A DNA stretch of 64,000 nt from Flavimobilis soli (GCF_002564025.1 NZ_PDJH01000001.1:248001-312000); one strand, 5' to 3'; counted from the stretch's first letter, positions 1 to 8,080 are shown. The notes: a model not told the origin generated them from the sequence alone. Numbers and translations are program-made.

Positions 1-88
1 CGTAGGCCTCGTGGATGGAGCGTGCGACGTTGTACGCGTTGATGTTCGTGCCGAGGATGACGGGCACGAAATCAGGGGTCGAGGTCAT
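1..88 (-). CDS. ATP-grasp carboxylate-amine ligase family protein (N-terminus only, runs off the window)
   Basis: Only the first 29 codons are present, starting at an ATG whose first base is at 88 and reading leftward. The peptide begins MTSTPDFVPVILGTNIN and continues with AYNVARSIHEAY. A short VILGTxxNAY..ARSxHEAYG start is typical of actinobacterial ATP-grasp proteins annotated as carboxylate-amine or D-aspartate ligase-like. The reading frame upstream is closed by a stop at 158-160 with no other ATG or GTG, so this start is well fixed. The family call rests on this short N-terminus alone; substrate unknown. Confidence 0.6.
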   Translation of the reverse strand, partial: MTSTPDFVPVILGTNINAYNVARSIHEAY

Positions 89-182
89 GTGGGGCAGGAG
101 TCCGTTCGGGTCGCGGGTGGGGGCGCGGAGCGCACCGTCGATGATACGTGTCCGGCGTCACGGCCCGACGGACGGTCGCAGA

Positions 183-668
183 TCAGCCGAGCATGCTCGT
201 GCCGCGATAGAGGTGCAGCACGGGCAGGTCGAGCGCGTCGCGCGCCTTGGAGGCCCAGTCCTGGCGGAAGGTGTCCTCGATCGCGTGCGGGTCTGTCACG
301 ACGACGACCGACGTCACGCCCGGGTCGGCCGCGACGGCCGCTCGGAGCGCGGGCAGCGGGTCGTCGCCGACGATCTCACCGGTCGCCTGGGCGCCCGCGG
401 CCGCGAGCTCCGCGATGCTCGCGTCGAGCGACTGCTTGGCCGTGATCGTCGCGTTCCGCGAGTCGGGCATGCCGCGGCGCGCAGCGGCGAAAGCCTCACG
501 GAAGCCGTCCGTGTAGATGTCGTCGAGCAGCCCGACGAGCATGTTGCGCTCCGTGTCCGCAGGGACGAGCACGTGGTAGCGAACCTCGGGCGACGGCGCG
601 GCCGCGAGGATGTGGGAGACGTCGAAGGAGGTCAGTGCGTCCTCCGCGAGGACGAGGGTCGTGTCCAT
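183..668 (-). CDS. conserved hypothetical protein, universal-stress-like alpha/beta fold
   Basis: A 161-residue soluble protein. I do not recognise a specific family. It starts with a beta strand (TTLVLAEDALTSFDV), has alternating hydrophobic strands such as VRYHVLVP and VTSVVVVTDP, and ends LPVLHLYRGTSMLG. This alternation resembles Usp/Rossmann-like nucleotide-binding folds, but no clear glycine-rich ATP loop is visible. It lies 21 bp downstream of the RibD-like reductase on the same strand, so the two are probably cotranscribed. A GAGG stretch just before the ATG could serve as ribosome binding site. Function unknown. Confidence 0.75.
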   Translation of the reverse strand: MDTTLVLAEDALTSFDVSHILAAAPSPEVRYHVLVPADTERNMLVGLLDDIYTDGFREAFAAARRGMPDSRNATITAKQSLDASIAELAAAGAQATGEIVGDDPLPALRAAVAADPGVTSVVVVTDPHAIEDTFRQDWASKARDALDLPVLHLYRGTSMLG

Positions 669-689
669 GTCCTCGACTATCTCGCCCGG

Positions 690-1496
690 TCAGCGGCCCC
701 GCAACACCCAGCGGGTGACGAGCGTGCCGTCCGCGTGCAGGAGGACGGCCGGCGTCGTGCGTGTGTCGAGCGCGTCCTGGAGGCTGCGCGGACCGGCGAC
801 GATGCGGCCGGGCGCGGGCCCGACGAGCCTCGGGCTGGTCGTGAGCATGAGCTCGTCGACGAGGCCGTCGTCGAGCAGGTTCGCGAGGAGGTGCGGGCCG
901 CCCTCGGTGAGGACGCGCGTCAGGCCGCGCTCGGCGAGCGCGTCGAGCGCGGCGCGGAGGTCGACGCTGCCGAGGCCGTCGTCGACGACCACGAGCCGAC
1001 CGTCCCTGTCGAGCTCCGAGCCACGGTGGGCCTCGGCGCCCGCGACCGTCGTGAGCAGCAGCGACCGGGCGTCGGGCTCGAGGAGCGAGGCGGGCAGGAC
1101 CCCGGTCCGGGAGACGACGGCGGTGACGATCCGCGGAGCCCTCCCCGCTGCGGCGGTGAGCGACGAGAGGTGCGCCGGGCGCTCGACAGGTCCGTAGCCC
1201 TCGGCGCGTATCGTGCCAGCACCGACGAGGACGACGTCGGCGAGGGCACGCAGCACCTCGAACACCCGGAAGTCGGCTGCGTCGTTGATGGACCCGGAGC
1301 GGTGGTCGGCGCCCCAGGCGCCTCCGTCAACCGAGGCGACCATGTTCGCGCGGACGTGCACGCGGCCCTCGCGCGGCGCTGGGTGGGCGAGCAGCTCGCC
1401 CAGGCGCGGCTCGCCCGGCTCGGGAACGATCCGCTCGGCCTGCGCGACGGCGCGGCCGGCGTCGATCAGGAGGTCGAACGTCGGGACGGAGGGCAT
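690..1496 (-). CDS. pyrimidine reductase family protein (RibD C-terminal / DHFR-like domain)
   Basis: A 268-residue protein of the RibD C-terminal superfamily, which reduces the ribosylaminopyrimidine intermediate of riboflavin synthesis or related compounds with NADPH. Visible signatures are NMVASVDGGAWG near residue 50, the strand VVLVGAGTIRAEGYGPV, LTEGGPHLLANLL and DELMLTTSPRLVG. It lacks the N-terminal deaminase domain of full RibD, and no other riboflavin gene is nearby, so a role outside the main pathway is possible. It is the upstream member of a two-gene operon with the following hypothetical gene. Confidence 0.85.
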   Translation of the reverse strand: MPSVPTFDLLIDAGRAVAQAERIVPEPGEPRLGELLAHPAPREGRVHVRANMVASVDGGAWGADHRSGSINDAADFRVFEVLRALADVVLVGAGTIRAEGYGPVERPAHLSSLTAAAGRAPRIVTAVVSRTGVLPASLLEPDARSLLLTTVAGAEAHRGSELDRDGRLVVVDDGLGSVDLRAALDALAERGLTRVLTEGGPHLLANLLDDGLVDELMLTTSPRLVGPAPGRIVAGPRSLQDALDTRTTPAVLLHADGTLVTRWVLRGR

Positions 1497-1563
1497 GCGG
1501 CCACTGTAGGTCGCCGCCTGCCGTCATGTCCTGGGGCGGGGGAGCACGGTCCGGCGGGAGCAC

Positions 1564-1643
1564 GGTGCCGTGGGGCGCAGCTCGGTGGGGCACGGCGTGG
1601 TTCGCTGGGGCACGGCGCGGTGCGGTGGGGCACGGTGCGGCGA
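1564..1643. repeat. four imperfect 20-bp tandem units in an intergenic region
   Basis: Four consecutive 20-bp units at 1564, 1584, 1604 and 1624 share the pattern GGTGGGGCACGGCGYGGTKC with a few substitutions; the first is the most diverged. They sit between the divergent reductase and zapE genes. No protein or RNA explains them. They could be a replication-slippage product or regulatory iterons. Confidence 0.75.
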
Positions 1644-1707
1644 GCACCACACCGCCGGAGCGCGGGACGCGCCCTCGGCGGCGCCCCGGAGCAACTAGTC
1701 TCGACGG

Positions 1708-2745
1708 GTGACTTTCGTCCCACCACCGTCGCTCTGCGACATCCGGCCCGCCGCCGACCGCACCCGCCTCCTGCGCGACCTCGTCCCGCCCCGGCACTTC
1801 GCCGAGGCGTCGTTCGCGTCCTACCGGCCAGACCCGGCGCACCCGACCCAGCAGCGCGCCGTCGAACGCCTCGCCGAGGTCGCGGACACGCTCGTCAACC
1901 CCGCGCGCGGCCTCGGAGCGCTGTTCCGCTGGCGCCGCGGCACCGTGCCCGCGGTGTACCTCGACGGCGGCTTCGGCGTCGGCAAGACGCACCTGCTCGC
2001 GTCGCTCGCGCACGCCGTCGGGCCCGAGCGGGCGGCGTTCGGGACGTTCGTCGAGTACACGAACCTCGTCGGTGCCCTCGGCTTCGCGGCGACCGTCGAC
2101 GCGCTCGGCGGCAAGGACCTCGTCTGCATCGACGAGTTCGAGCTCGACGACCCGGGCGACACGGTGCTCATGTCGCGGCTCCTGCGCGAGCTCACGGACC
2201 GCGACGTCTCGATCGTCGCGACGTCGAACACCCTGCCCGGCTCGCTCGGCGAGGGCCGCTTCGCGGCCGAGGACTTCCTCCGGGAGATCCAGGCGCTCGC
2301 CGCCCGCTTCGAGGTGCTGCGCGTCGACGGCGAGGACTACCGCCACCGCGCCGTCGTCACGTCGGCGCAGCCGCTGCCCGACGCCACCCTCGTCGAGAGC
2401 GCGGAGCACCGCAAGGGTGCGACCCTCGACTTCTTCGACGACCTGCTCGCCCACCTCGCCCAGGTGCACCCGAGCCGCTACGGCGCGATGCTCGACGACG
2501 TCACCCTCGTCGCGCTGCGCGGCGTGCGCACGATCGAGAGCCAGGCGGAGGCGCTGCGCTTCGTCGTCCTCGTCGACCGCCTGTACGACCGTGACGTCCC
2601 CGTCCTGCTCGGTGGGAGCGGCGAGACCGCGCTGTTCCCACCCGCGATGCTCACGGGTGGCTACCGCAAGAAGTACCTGCGCGCGCTCTCCCGCCTCGGT
2701 GCTCTCGCCGAGGAGGGCCGGGCGCTCGTCGGCGTCGCGTCCTGA
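1708..2745 (+). CDS. zapE: ZapE/AFG1-type cell division ATPase
   Basis: A 345-residue P-loop ATPase of the ZapE/AFG1 family, which in proteobacteria acts with the Z-ring at division. The Walker A motif GGFGVGKTH is at residues 87-95 and the Walker B stretch LVCIDEFELDD at about 138-148; the family-typical IVATSNTLP and GGYRKKYLRALSRL near the C-terminus are also present. The start is GTG 1708, six bases after a TAGTCT -10 element at 1696-1701, so the transcript is likely leaderless. It ends 7 bp from the convergent ppk2 gene. Confidence 0.93.
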   Translation: MTFVPPPSLCDIRPAADRTRLLRDLVPPRHFAEASFASYRPDPAHPTQQRAVERLAEVADTLVNPARGLGALFRWRRGTVPAVYLDGGFGVGKTHLLASLAHAVGPERAAFGTFVEYTNLVGALGFAATVDALGGKDLVCIDEFELDDPGDTVLMSRLLRELTDRDVSIVATSNTLPGSLGEGRFAAEDFLREIQALAARFEVLRVDGEDYRHRAVVTSAQPLPDATLVESAEHRKGATLDFFDDLLAHLAQVHPSRYGAMLDDVTLVALRGVRTIESQAEALRFVVLVDRLYDRDVPVLLGGSGETALFPPAMLTGGYRKKYLRALSRLGALAEEGRALVGVAS

Positions 2746-2752
2746 CGCCTTC

Positions 2753-3613
2753 TCAGCGACGCGTCGCCTCGAGTCGCTCCTTCTCCGCCGCGACGTCGAA
2801 GTCGGCCTGCGGCCAGTCGAGGTCGAGGCTCTCGAGCGCCTCGACGAGGAGCTGGGAGACCGCGAGGCGGGCGTAGCGCTTGTCGTCCGCCGGGATGACG
2901 TGCCACGGTGCGTGCGGCGTGCTCGTGCGGTCGAAGACCGCCTGGTACGCCTCCTGGTAGTCGTCCCAGCGCAGGCGCGTGTCGATGTCGCCCGGGTTGT
3001 ACTTCCAGTGCTTGTCCGGACGCTCGAGGCGTTCCGCGAGGCGCTCGCCCTGCTCCTCGTAGGAGACCATGAGCGCCACCTTGACGACGACCGTGCCTGC
3101 TGCGACCAGCTCGGCCTCGAAATCGTTGATGAGGTCGTAGCGGCTCTCCCAGACGTCTGGCGGCACGAGCTCGTCGACGCGCGCGACGAGCACGTCCTCG
3201 TAGTGCGACCGGTCGAATACGCCGATGCGTCCCGGCTGGGGGAGCGCGCGACGGATCCGCCACAGGAAGTCGTGCGCGCGCTCCTCCTCGGTCGGCACGC
3301 CGAACGAGCGGATCGACACGCCCTGCGGGTCGACCAGGCCGACGACGTGGCGCACGATCCCTCCCTTGCCAGCCGTGTCGAGACCCTGCAGCACGAGCAG
3401 CACGCTGCGCGTGCCTCCGGAGCGGCCGTGCGCGTACAGCTTCTCCTGCAGCTCGTCGAGGATGCCGCCCTGCTCGACGAGCAGGTCCTCGGCCGCGCTC
3501 GACCCGCCCTTCAGCCCGGGCCGAGCGCCACGGTCGAACGACGCGAGGTCGAAGCCCTCGCGCACGCGCAGCTGCTCGGTGAGCTCGTGGGACAGGGACG
3601 GCTTCTTCGACAT
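2753..3613 (-). CDS. ppk2: PPK2 family polyphosphate kinase
   Basis: A 286-residue kinase that moves phosphate between polyphosphate and nucleotides. The Walker A loop GLDTAGKGG is at residues 77-85, the Walker B-like FDRSHYED at about 133-140, and KHWKYNPGDIDTRLRWDDYQ is typical of single-domain PPK2. Whether it prefers AMP, ADP or nucleoside diphosphate cannot be told from sequence alone. It follows glgX by 25 bp on the same strand with a strong AGGAG ribosome binding site, so glycogen debranching and polyphosphate use are probably coexpressed. Confidence 0.92.
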   Translation of the reverse strand: MSKKPSLSHELTEQLRVREGFDLASFDRGARPGLKGGSSAAEDLLVEQGGILDELQEKLYAHGRSGGTRSVLLVLQGLDTAGKGGIVRHVVGLVDPQGVSIRSFGVPTEEERAHDFLWRIRRALPQPGRIGVFDRSHYEDVLVARVDELVPPDVWESRYDLINDFEAELVAAGTVVVKVALMVSYEEQGERLAERLERPDKHWKYNPGDIDTRLRWDDYQEAYQAVFDRTSTPHAPWHVIPADDKRYARLAVSQLLVEALESLDLDWPQADFDVAAEKERLEATRR

Positions 3614-3638
3614 GACCTGCTCCTTCTCGGATGTGTGC

Positions 3639-5804
3639 TCAGCGGACCTCGGTCACCGGTGGGGCCACCGGCTCGAGCGGGGGACGACCGAGGACGAGCA
3701 CGCTGCGCGCCGTCACCGAGATCTTCTCCCCGGCCGTGAGGATCCCGTCCGCGTCGTCGACGGGGACCTCGGGGTCGGTGCACGCGACCATGCTCCAGCG
3801 CTCGCCGTAGGTGGACGCGGGCACGGTGAAGTCGACGTCCTCGTGGTGCCCGTTGAAGAGCACCAGGAACGAGTCGTCGACGATCCGCTCGCCGTACACG
3901 TCGGGCTCCGTGATGGCCTCGCCGTTGAGGAAGACCATGAGCGTGCGTGCGAACTCAGCGTCCCACGCAGCCGAGTCCATGACCTCGCCCGACGGGTCGA
4001 ACCACGCGACGTCCGGCAGGCCACCCTCCTGTGTCGGGGCGCCGGTGAAGAACCTGCTGCGGCGCAGCACCGGGTGGTCGTGCCGCAGACGGATCAGGTG
4101 CTGCGTGAAGGCCAGCAGCTCACGGTTGTCGTCGTCGAGGTCCCAGTCCATCCACGTCGTCGGGTTGTCCTGGCAGTACCCGTTGTTGTTGCCGCCCTGG
4201 GTGCGACCGATCTCGTCGCCGTGCGCGATCATCGGCACGCCCTGGGACAGCAGGAGGGTCGCGAGCATGTTGCGCTGCTGGCGGGCGCGCAGCGTGTTGA
4301 CCTGCGGGTCGTCGGTCGGCCCTTCGACGCCGCAGTTCCACGAGCGGTTGTGGCTCTCGCCGTCACGGTTGTCCTCGCCGTTGGCCTCGTTGCGCTTCTC
4401 CTCGTAGACGACGAGGTCGCGCAGCGTGAAGCCGTCGTGCGCGGTGACGAAGTTGATCGACGCCGACGGCGTCCGGCCGCCGCCCTCGTACAGGTCCGAC
4501 GACCCGGTCAGGCGGCTCGCGAGCTCCGGGAGGGTCGCGGGCTCGCCGCGCCAGAAGTCGCGGACCGTGTCGCGGTAGCGGCCGTTCCACTCGGTCCACA
4601 GCGGCGGGAACCCGCCGACCTGGTATCCGCCGCTGCCGAGGTCCCAGGGCTCGGCGATCAGCTTGACCTGGGAGATGACCGGGTCCTGCTGCACGATGTC
4701 GAAGAACGCCGAGAGACGGTCGACCTCGTGGAACTGGCGAGCGAGCGTCGCGGCGAGGTCGAAGCGGAATCCGTCGACGTGCATCTCGGTGACCCAGTAG
4801 CGCAGCGAGTCCATGATGAGCTGCAGGACGTGGGGCGAGCGCATGAGCAGCGAGTTGCCGGTGCCGGTCGTGTCGAAGTAGTGCGCGAGGTCCTCGTCGA
4901 CGAGCCGGTAGTAGGCACGGTTGTCGATGCCGCGGAACGACAGCGTCGGACCCATGTGGTTGCCCTCGGCCGTGTGGTTGTAGACGACGTCGAGGATCAC
5001 CTCGATGTCCGCCTCGTGGAGCGTCTTGACCATCGCCTTGAACTCCTGGACCTGCTGGCCCCGGGTGCCGCCCGCGGCGTACGCGCCGTGCGGCGCGAGG
5101 AAGCCGATCGTGTTGTAGCCCCAGTAGTTGCTCAGGCCGCGGTCCTGCAGGTGGGTGTCGTTGACGAACTGGTGCACCGGCATGAGCTCGATCGCCGTCA
5201 CGCCGAGGTCCTTGAGGTACCCGACGATCGCCGGGTGGCCGAGGGCGGCGTAGGTCCCGCGCAGGTGCTCGGGGACGGCGGGGTGCGTCATCGTCAGGCC
5301 GCGCACGTGCGCCTCGTAGATGACGAGCTCGTGGTACTCGTGCGCCGGAGGGCGGTCGTGCCCCCAGTCGAAGAACGGGTTGACGACGACGGACTTCATC
5401 GTCGCGGCGGCCGAGTCGTCGGTGTTGAGGTGCTCCGCGTCGTCGAGGACGCCGTCCTCCGTGCTCGTGTACGAGTAGAGCGCCGGGTCGGCCGAGACCT
5501 CGCCGTCGATCGCCTTCGCGTACGGGTCGAGCAGCAGCTTCGAGGGGTTGCAGCGGTGCCCGTTGGCCGGGTCGTACGGGCCGTGGACGCGGTAGCCGTA
5601 CCGCTGGCCGGGCTGGACGTCGGGAAGGTACGTGTGCCAGACGTGCGCCGTCGTCTGCGTGACCTCGACGCGTGTCTCGTTCCCGTCGTCGTCGAACAGG
5701 CAGAGCTCGACGCGCTCGGCGACCTCGGAGAAGAGAGCGAAGTTGGTCCCGGAGCCGTTGAAGGTGGCGCCGAGCGGATAGGGCTGACCTGGCCAGTTGA
5801 GCAT
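3639..5804 (-). CDS. glgX: glycogen debranching enzyme GlgX
   Basis: A 721-residue GH13 isoamylase-type enzyme hydrolysing alpha-1,6 branches of phosphorylase-limited glycogen. The N-terminal CBM48-like part ([23 protein letters not shown]) precedes the barrel. The GH13 nucleophile motif [13 protein letters not shown], the acid motif LIAEPWDLG and the third catalytic region [14 protein letters not shown] are all intact, and length is normal. It works upstream or downstream of glycogen phosphorylase, encoded at 42-44.6 kb. It leads an operon with ppk2. A candidate promoter lies at 5848-5875. Confidence 0.96.
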   Translation of the reverse strand: MLNWPGQPYPLGATFNGSGTNFALFSEVAERVELCLFDDDGNETRVEVTQTTAHVWHTYLPDVQPGQRYGYRVHGPYDPANGHRCNPSKLLLDPYAKAIDGEVSADPALYSYTSTEDGVLDDAEHLNTDDSAAATMKSVVVNPFFDWGHDRPPAHEYHELVIYEAHVRGLTMTHPAVPEHLRGTYAALGHPAIVGYLKDLGVTAIELMPVHQFVNDTHLQDRGLSNYWGYNTIGFLAPHGAYAAGGTRGQQVQEFKAMVKTLHEADIEVILDVVYNHTAEGNHMGPTLSFRGIDNRAYYRLVDEDLAHYFDTTGTGNSLLMRSPHVLQLIMDSLRYWVTEMHVDGFRFDLAATLARQFHEVDRLSAFFDIVQQDPVISQVKLIAEPWDLGSGGYQVGGFPPLWTEWNGRYRDTVRDFWRGEPATLPELASRLTGSSDLYEGGGRTPSASINFVTAHDGFTLRDLVVYEEKRNEANGEDNRDGESHNRSWNCGVEGPTDDPQVNTLRARQQRNMLATLLLSQGVPMIAHGDEIGRTQGGNNNGYCQDNPTTWMDWDLDDDNRELLAFTQHLIRLRHDHPVLRRSRFFTGAPTQEGGLPDVAWFDPSGEVMDSAAWDAEFARTLMVFLNGEAITEPDVYGERIVDDSFLVLFNGHHEDVDFTVPASTYGERWSMVACTDPEVPVDDADGILTAGEKISVTARSVLVLGRPPLEPVAPPVTEVR

Positions 5805-5847
5805 GGGGAAAAGACTGCCACGTCCCCGCCGGGTGCGTTGGTCGAGG

Positions 5848-5875
5848 ACGCTAGGGCCTGACGGTTGGCTCCCAA
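5848..5875 (-). promoter_or_regulatory. candidate sigma-70-type promoter for glgX-ppk2
   Basis: On the minus strand a TTGGGA -35 hexamer (5870-5875) is separated by 16 bp from a TAGCGT -10 hexamer (5848-5853), about 45 bp upstream of the glgX ATG. Prediction by eye only. Confidence 0.5.
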
Positions 5876-5893
5876 CCGCGGCGCACGCTGCCC

Positions 5894-5928
5894 GGCTCCT
5901 CGGTGCCGTGACAGGCGACCGAGGAGCC
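5894..5928. terminator. hairpin terminator downstream of the HTH regulator gene
   Basis: An 11-bp perfect stem (GGCTCCTCGGT paired with ACCGAGGAGCC) encloses a 13-nt loop, 36 bp past the stop codon of the minus-strand regulator gene. No U-run follows, as is common in high-GC actinobacteria. Confidence 0.6.
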
Positions 5929-5963
5929 GAGCCTGCACGCCCGCGCCGGGATCGCCGTGGCGC

Positions 5964-6746
5964 TCAGGGGAGCGGCGGCGGTCCGACCGGCTCAGATGCC
6001 TCGTCGCCGCGCGCATCGCCGGCCTGGCGGTTGAGGCGCACGATGCAGTGCTCGGGGCCGACGAAGGGCAGGATCCGCTCGAGCGTGAGCGGGCCGCAGA
6101 CGCGCGAGAGCACCCCCGAGGCGAGCCCTTCGTGGACGCGGCAGACGACCTCGGGGCGCTGCCGGGCGAGGTCGTAGAACGGGCAGTGCCGCAGGTGGAG
6201 CTCGAGACCCTCGGGGTCGACGTCGACCTCGAAGCCGATCTGGTCGAAGTGGTCCTCGAGCACGTCGAGCTGCTGCTGAGCCAGGCGTGCCTCCGAGGCG
6301 TCGGTCCCGGCGGCTGGGGTGAGTGCTGGCGCCCCCAGGAACGAGCCGTGCTCCTGTGCCGCGGCCGCGCCCAGGTCCCGGGCTCGTCCCGCGTCCTCGG
6401 GGGTGCCCGTCCCGAATCCCGCGAGAAGCATGCGGGTCAGCTCGGCGCGGGCGAGAGCGTCCTTCGTGCGCTGCTCGTGCGTCTCGGCGCTGACCGTGTC
6501 CTTCCTGGCGACAGCGCGGTAGAGCATGCGCGGGCGACCGCGGGTGTGCCGCTCCTCGGGCTCGCACGTGACGAAGCCCGCGTCGATGAGGCGGCCGAGG
6601 TGCTCGCGCGCGGTGTTGGTGTGGAGGCCGGAGACCTCGGCGAGCTCGGTGATCGTCATCCCGTCGCGCTGCTGGAGCGCGTCGAGCAGCGTCACGCGGC
6701 TCGCGGAAGCGAGGGCGCGGTAGGCGTTGACTCGACGGGCTGTCAT
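5964..6746 (-). CDS. winged-helix transcriptional regulator with Cys-containing C-terminal domain (SufR/COG2345-like)
   Basis: A 260-residue regulator. The N-terminal ArsR/DeoR-like winged helix contains SASRVTLLDALQQR, TITELAEVSGLHTNTAREHL and GRPRMLYRA. The C-terminal domain carries cysteines in HLRHCPFYDLA, EVVCRVHEGL and EHCIVRLN, the spacing seen in COG2345 regulators, some of which (SufR) bind an Fe-S cluster; that ligand role here is an inference. No suf genes are in the window, so the target is unknown. It is transcribed toward a hairpin terminator at 5894-5928. Confidence 0.8.
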   Translation of the reverse strand: MTARRVNAYRALASASRVTLLDALQQRDGMTITELAEVSGLHTNTAREHLGRLIDAGFVTCEPEERHTRGRPRMLYRAVARKDTVSAETHEQRTKDALARAELTRMLLAGFGTGTPEDAGRARDLGAAAAQEHGSFLGAPALTPAAGTDASEARLAQQQLDVLEDHFDQIGFEVDVDPEGLELHLRHCPFYDLARQRPEVVCRVHEGLASGVLSRVCGPLTLERILPFVGPEHCIVRLNRQAGDARGDEASEPVGPPPLP

Positions 6747-6831
6747 GTACCGATTATCCGGAGGTGCTGACGCCAGATCTTGGGACCTCTGGCTCGATCC
6801 GGGCGCAGGGGCACACCCGTTCCGGGAACGA

Positions 6832-6863
6832 CGAAGGCCGCCCCGGTACCGGGACGGCCTTCG
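6832..6863. terminator. palindromic hairpin terminator of tRNA array copy 1
   Basis: Nearly perfect 32-bp palindrome with arms CGAAGGCCG and CGGCCTTCG around a CCCGGTACCGGG core, located just downstream of tRNA-Val on the minus strand. Confidence 0.8.
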
Positions 6864-6867
6864 TGCG

Positions 6868-6942
6868 TGGTGGGCGATACTGGGATCGAACCAGTGACCT
6901 CTTCCGTGTCAGGGAAGCGCGCTACCGCTGCGCCAATCGCCC
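6868..6942 (-). tRNA. tRNA-Val (GAC), copy 1
   Basis: Folds as a 75-nt tRNA with encoded 3' CCA. The anticodon stem is CTTCC/GGAAG around a CTGACAC loop, giving anticodon GAC. It is the last gene of a Gly-Cys-Val array and is identical to the copy at 7762-7836. Confidence 0.97.
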
Positions 6943-6955
6943 GTGCTGTGATGCG

Positions 6956-7026
6956 AGGTGGAGACGGGATTCGAACCCGTGTGTACGGCTTTGCAGGCCG
7001 CTGCCTCGCCTCTCGGCCACTCCACC
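6956..7026 (-). tRNA. tRNA-Cys (GCA), copy 1
   Basis: A 71-nt tRNA with acceptor GGTGGAG/CTCCACC and anticodon GCA in the loop CTGCAAA. The 3' CCA is not encoded. Identical to the copy at 7850-7920. Confidence 0.97.
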
Positions 7027-7068
7027 GTTCGAGTCGGGCGACCGGTGAGAACCGGTGCCGCGTCTCCG

Positions 7069-7140
7069 AGCGGACGACGGGATTCGAACCCGCGACCCTC
7101 ACCTTGGCAAGGTGATGCTCTACCACTGAGCCACGTCCGC
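7069..7140 (-). tRNA. tRNA-Gly (GCC), copy 1
   Basis: A 72-nt tRNA with acceptor GCGGACG/CGTCCGC and anticodon GCC in the loop TTGCCAA. The 3' CCA is not encoded. First gene of the array; identical to the copy at 7963-8034. Confidence 0.97.
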
Positions 7141-7184
7141 AACGCGATCTCTTCCGGCGGGCCGGAGGTGATCGGTGCGTGTAC

Positions 7185-7214
7185 ACACTAGACGACGATC
7201 CGACGTTTGCCCAA
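7185..7214 (-). promoter_or_regulatory. candidate promoter of tRNA array copy 1
   Basis: Minus strand TTGGGC (-35, 7209-7214), 18-bp spacer, TAGTGT (-10, 7185-7190), about 45 bp upstream of tRNA-Gly. It lies outside the duplicated block, so this array has its own promoter. Confidence 0.55.
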
Positions 7215-7356
7215 ACCGGCGCGGTGCCGCGTGGGAGGGGGTGCCCTTGTGCGAACCCGCGGCGCGCGTAGCCTCGCAGGAGGAGGGGTGCCACCTGATC
7301 CTTGCGGAGATGATCGACGATGAGGGCAGCACGTTTTCCGTCGATGGGCTTCATCG

Positions 7357-7692
7357 TTGCCGGGCGGTGGTGGCGGGCTGAGCGAGAAGGTCGTCGTCGA
7401 ACGGCGCTGGGTGCACCCTGTCGGGGACGTCCCCCTCGACGAGGCTGCTCTCATCGAGCCGCCGTCGGTGGGCCACCACACGTACGTGCGGTCCGGTGCG
7501 AAGGCAGGCGACGTCGCGCTCGTCGGAGGCGCAGGGCCGATCGGCCTGCTGACGGCTGCGGTCCTCAAGGCGCAGGGCGTGACCGTGCTGATGTCTGAGC
7601 TGAGCGAGGCTCGCAAGGCGAAGGCGCGCGACACCGGTGTCGCCGACCATGCCGCAACGACACGGCGGTGAAGATCCTCGTCCACCCGTGAT
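7357..7692 (+). pseudogene. remnant of a zinc-type alcohol/butanediol dehydrogenase with two deletions
   Basis: Codons from 7357 read GGGGLSEKVVVERRWVHP, then LDEAALIEPPSVGHHTYV and AGDVALVGGAGPIGLLTAA, clearly the middle of an MDR-family alcohol or 2,3-butanediol dehydrogenase with its Rossmann GGAGPIG motif. The catalytic N-terminal zinc-binding half is missing. After ARDTGVADH the frame is lost near 7650, but a shifted frame gives RNDTAVKILVHP and a stop ending about 7692, matching the family's C-terminus. So a second deletion removed most of the C-terminal half. It sits between the two copies of the tRNA array and cannot encode an active enzyme. Confidence 0.75.
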
Positions 7693-7725
7693 CCCGTGGC
7701 AGGCGCCACGCCTGTCTGGGAACGA

Positions 7726-7757
7726 CGAAGGCCGCCCCGGTACCGGGACGGCCTTCG
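7726..7757. terminator. palindromic hairpin terminator of tRNA array copy 2
   Basis: Same 32-bp palindrome as at 6832-6863, positioned immediately downstream of tRNA-Val copy 2 on the minus strand. Confidence 0.8.
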
Positions 7758-7761
7758 TGCG

Positions 7762-7836
7762 TGGTGGGCGATACTGGGATCGAACCAGTGACCTCTTCCG
7801 TGTCAGGGAAGCGCGCTACCGCTGCGCCAATCGCCC
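7762..7836 (-). tRNA. tRNA-Val (GAC), copy 2
   Basis: Identical to the tRNA-Val(GAC) at 6868-6942, including the encoded CCA. Confidence 0.97.
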
Positions 7837-7849
7837 GTGCTGTGATGCG

Positions 7850-7920
7850 AGGTGGAGACGGGATTCGAACCCGTGTGTACGGCTTTGCAGGCCGCTGCCT
7901 CGCCTCTCGGCCACTCCACC
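7850..7920 (-). tRNA. tRNA-Cys (GCA), copy 2
   Basis: Identical to the tRNA-Cys(GCA) at 6956-7026. Most bacteria carry a single tRNA-Cys gene, so a second identical copy is unusual. Confidence 0.97.
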
Positions 7921-7962
7921 GTTCGAGTCGGGCGACCGGTGAGAACCGGTGCCGCGTCTCCG

Positions 7963-8034
7963 AGCGGACGACGGGATTCGAACCCGCGACCCTCACCTTG
8001 GCAAGGTGATGCTCTACCACTGAGCCACGTCCGC
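7963..8034 (-). tRNA. tRNA-Gly (GCC), copy 2
   Basis: Identical to the tRNA-Gly(GCC) at 7069-7140. Confidence 0.97.
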
Positions 8035-8080
8035 ATGAACACCACCAGGTCGGATCTCTCCGGCCCGCGGCGCCTGACAA

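Larger units (their letters stand above)
6824..7141. repeat. 318-bp perfect direct repeat, copy 1 (tRNA-Gly-Cys-Val array)
   Basis: This block, from just beyond the array terminator to the 5' end of tRNA-Gly, reappears base for base at 7718-8035 (offset 894 bp). Sequence on both sides then diverges at once. The repeat includes three tRNA genes and their terminator, but each copy has a different upstream promoter region. Confidence 0.95.
7718..8035. repeat. 318-bp perfect direct repeat, copy 2 (tRNA-Gly-Cys-Val array)
   Basis: Second copy of 6824-7141, identical by eye through all three tRNAs, their spacers and the terminator. The 576 bp between the copies hold a promoter and the dehydrogenase remnant. 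Confidence 0.95.

Noticed and set aside
15..2594. An 859-codon plus-strand open frame spanning the first 2.6 kb
   Set aside because: It is antisense to the reductase and hypothetical genes and out of frame with zapE; its Arg/Ala/Gly-rich composition is the usual shadow of high-GC coding DNA.
6743..7354. A 203-codon minus-strand frame across the first tRNA array
   Set aside because: It reads through three tRNA genes and their terminator; tRNA structures explain the sequence.
6824..8035. Integrative element with tRNA-derived attachment sites
   Set aside because: The direct repeats resemble att sites, but there is no integrase, excisionase or other mobile-element gene between or beside them, and the repeat spans three whole tRNA genes rather than one 3' end.
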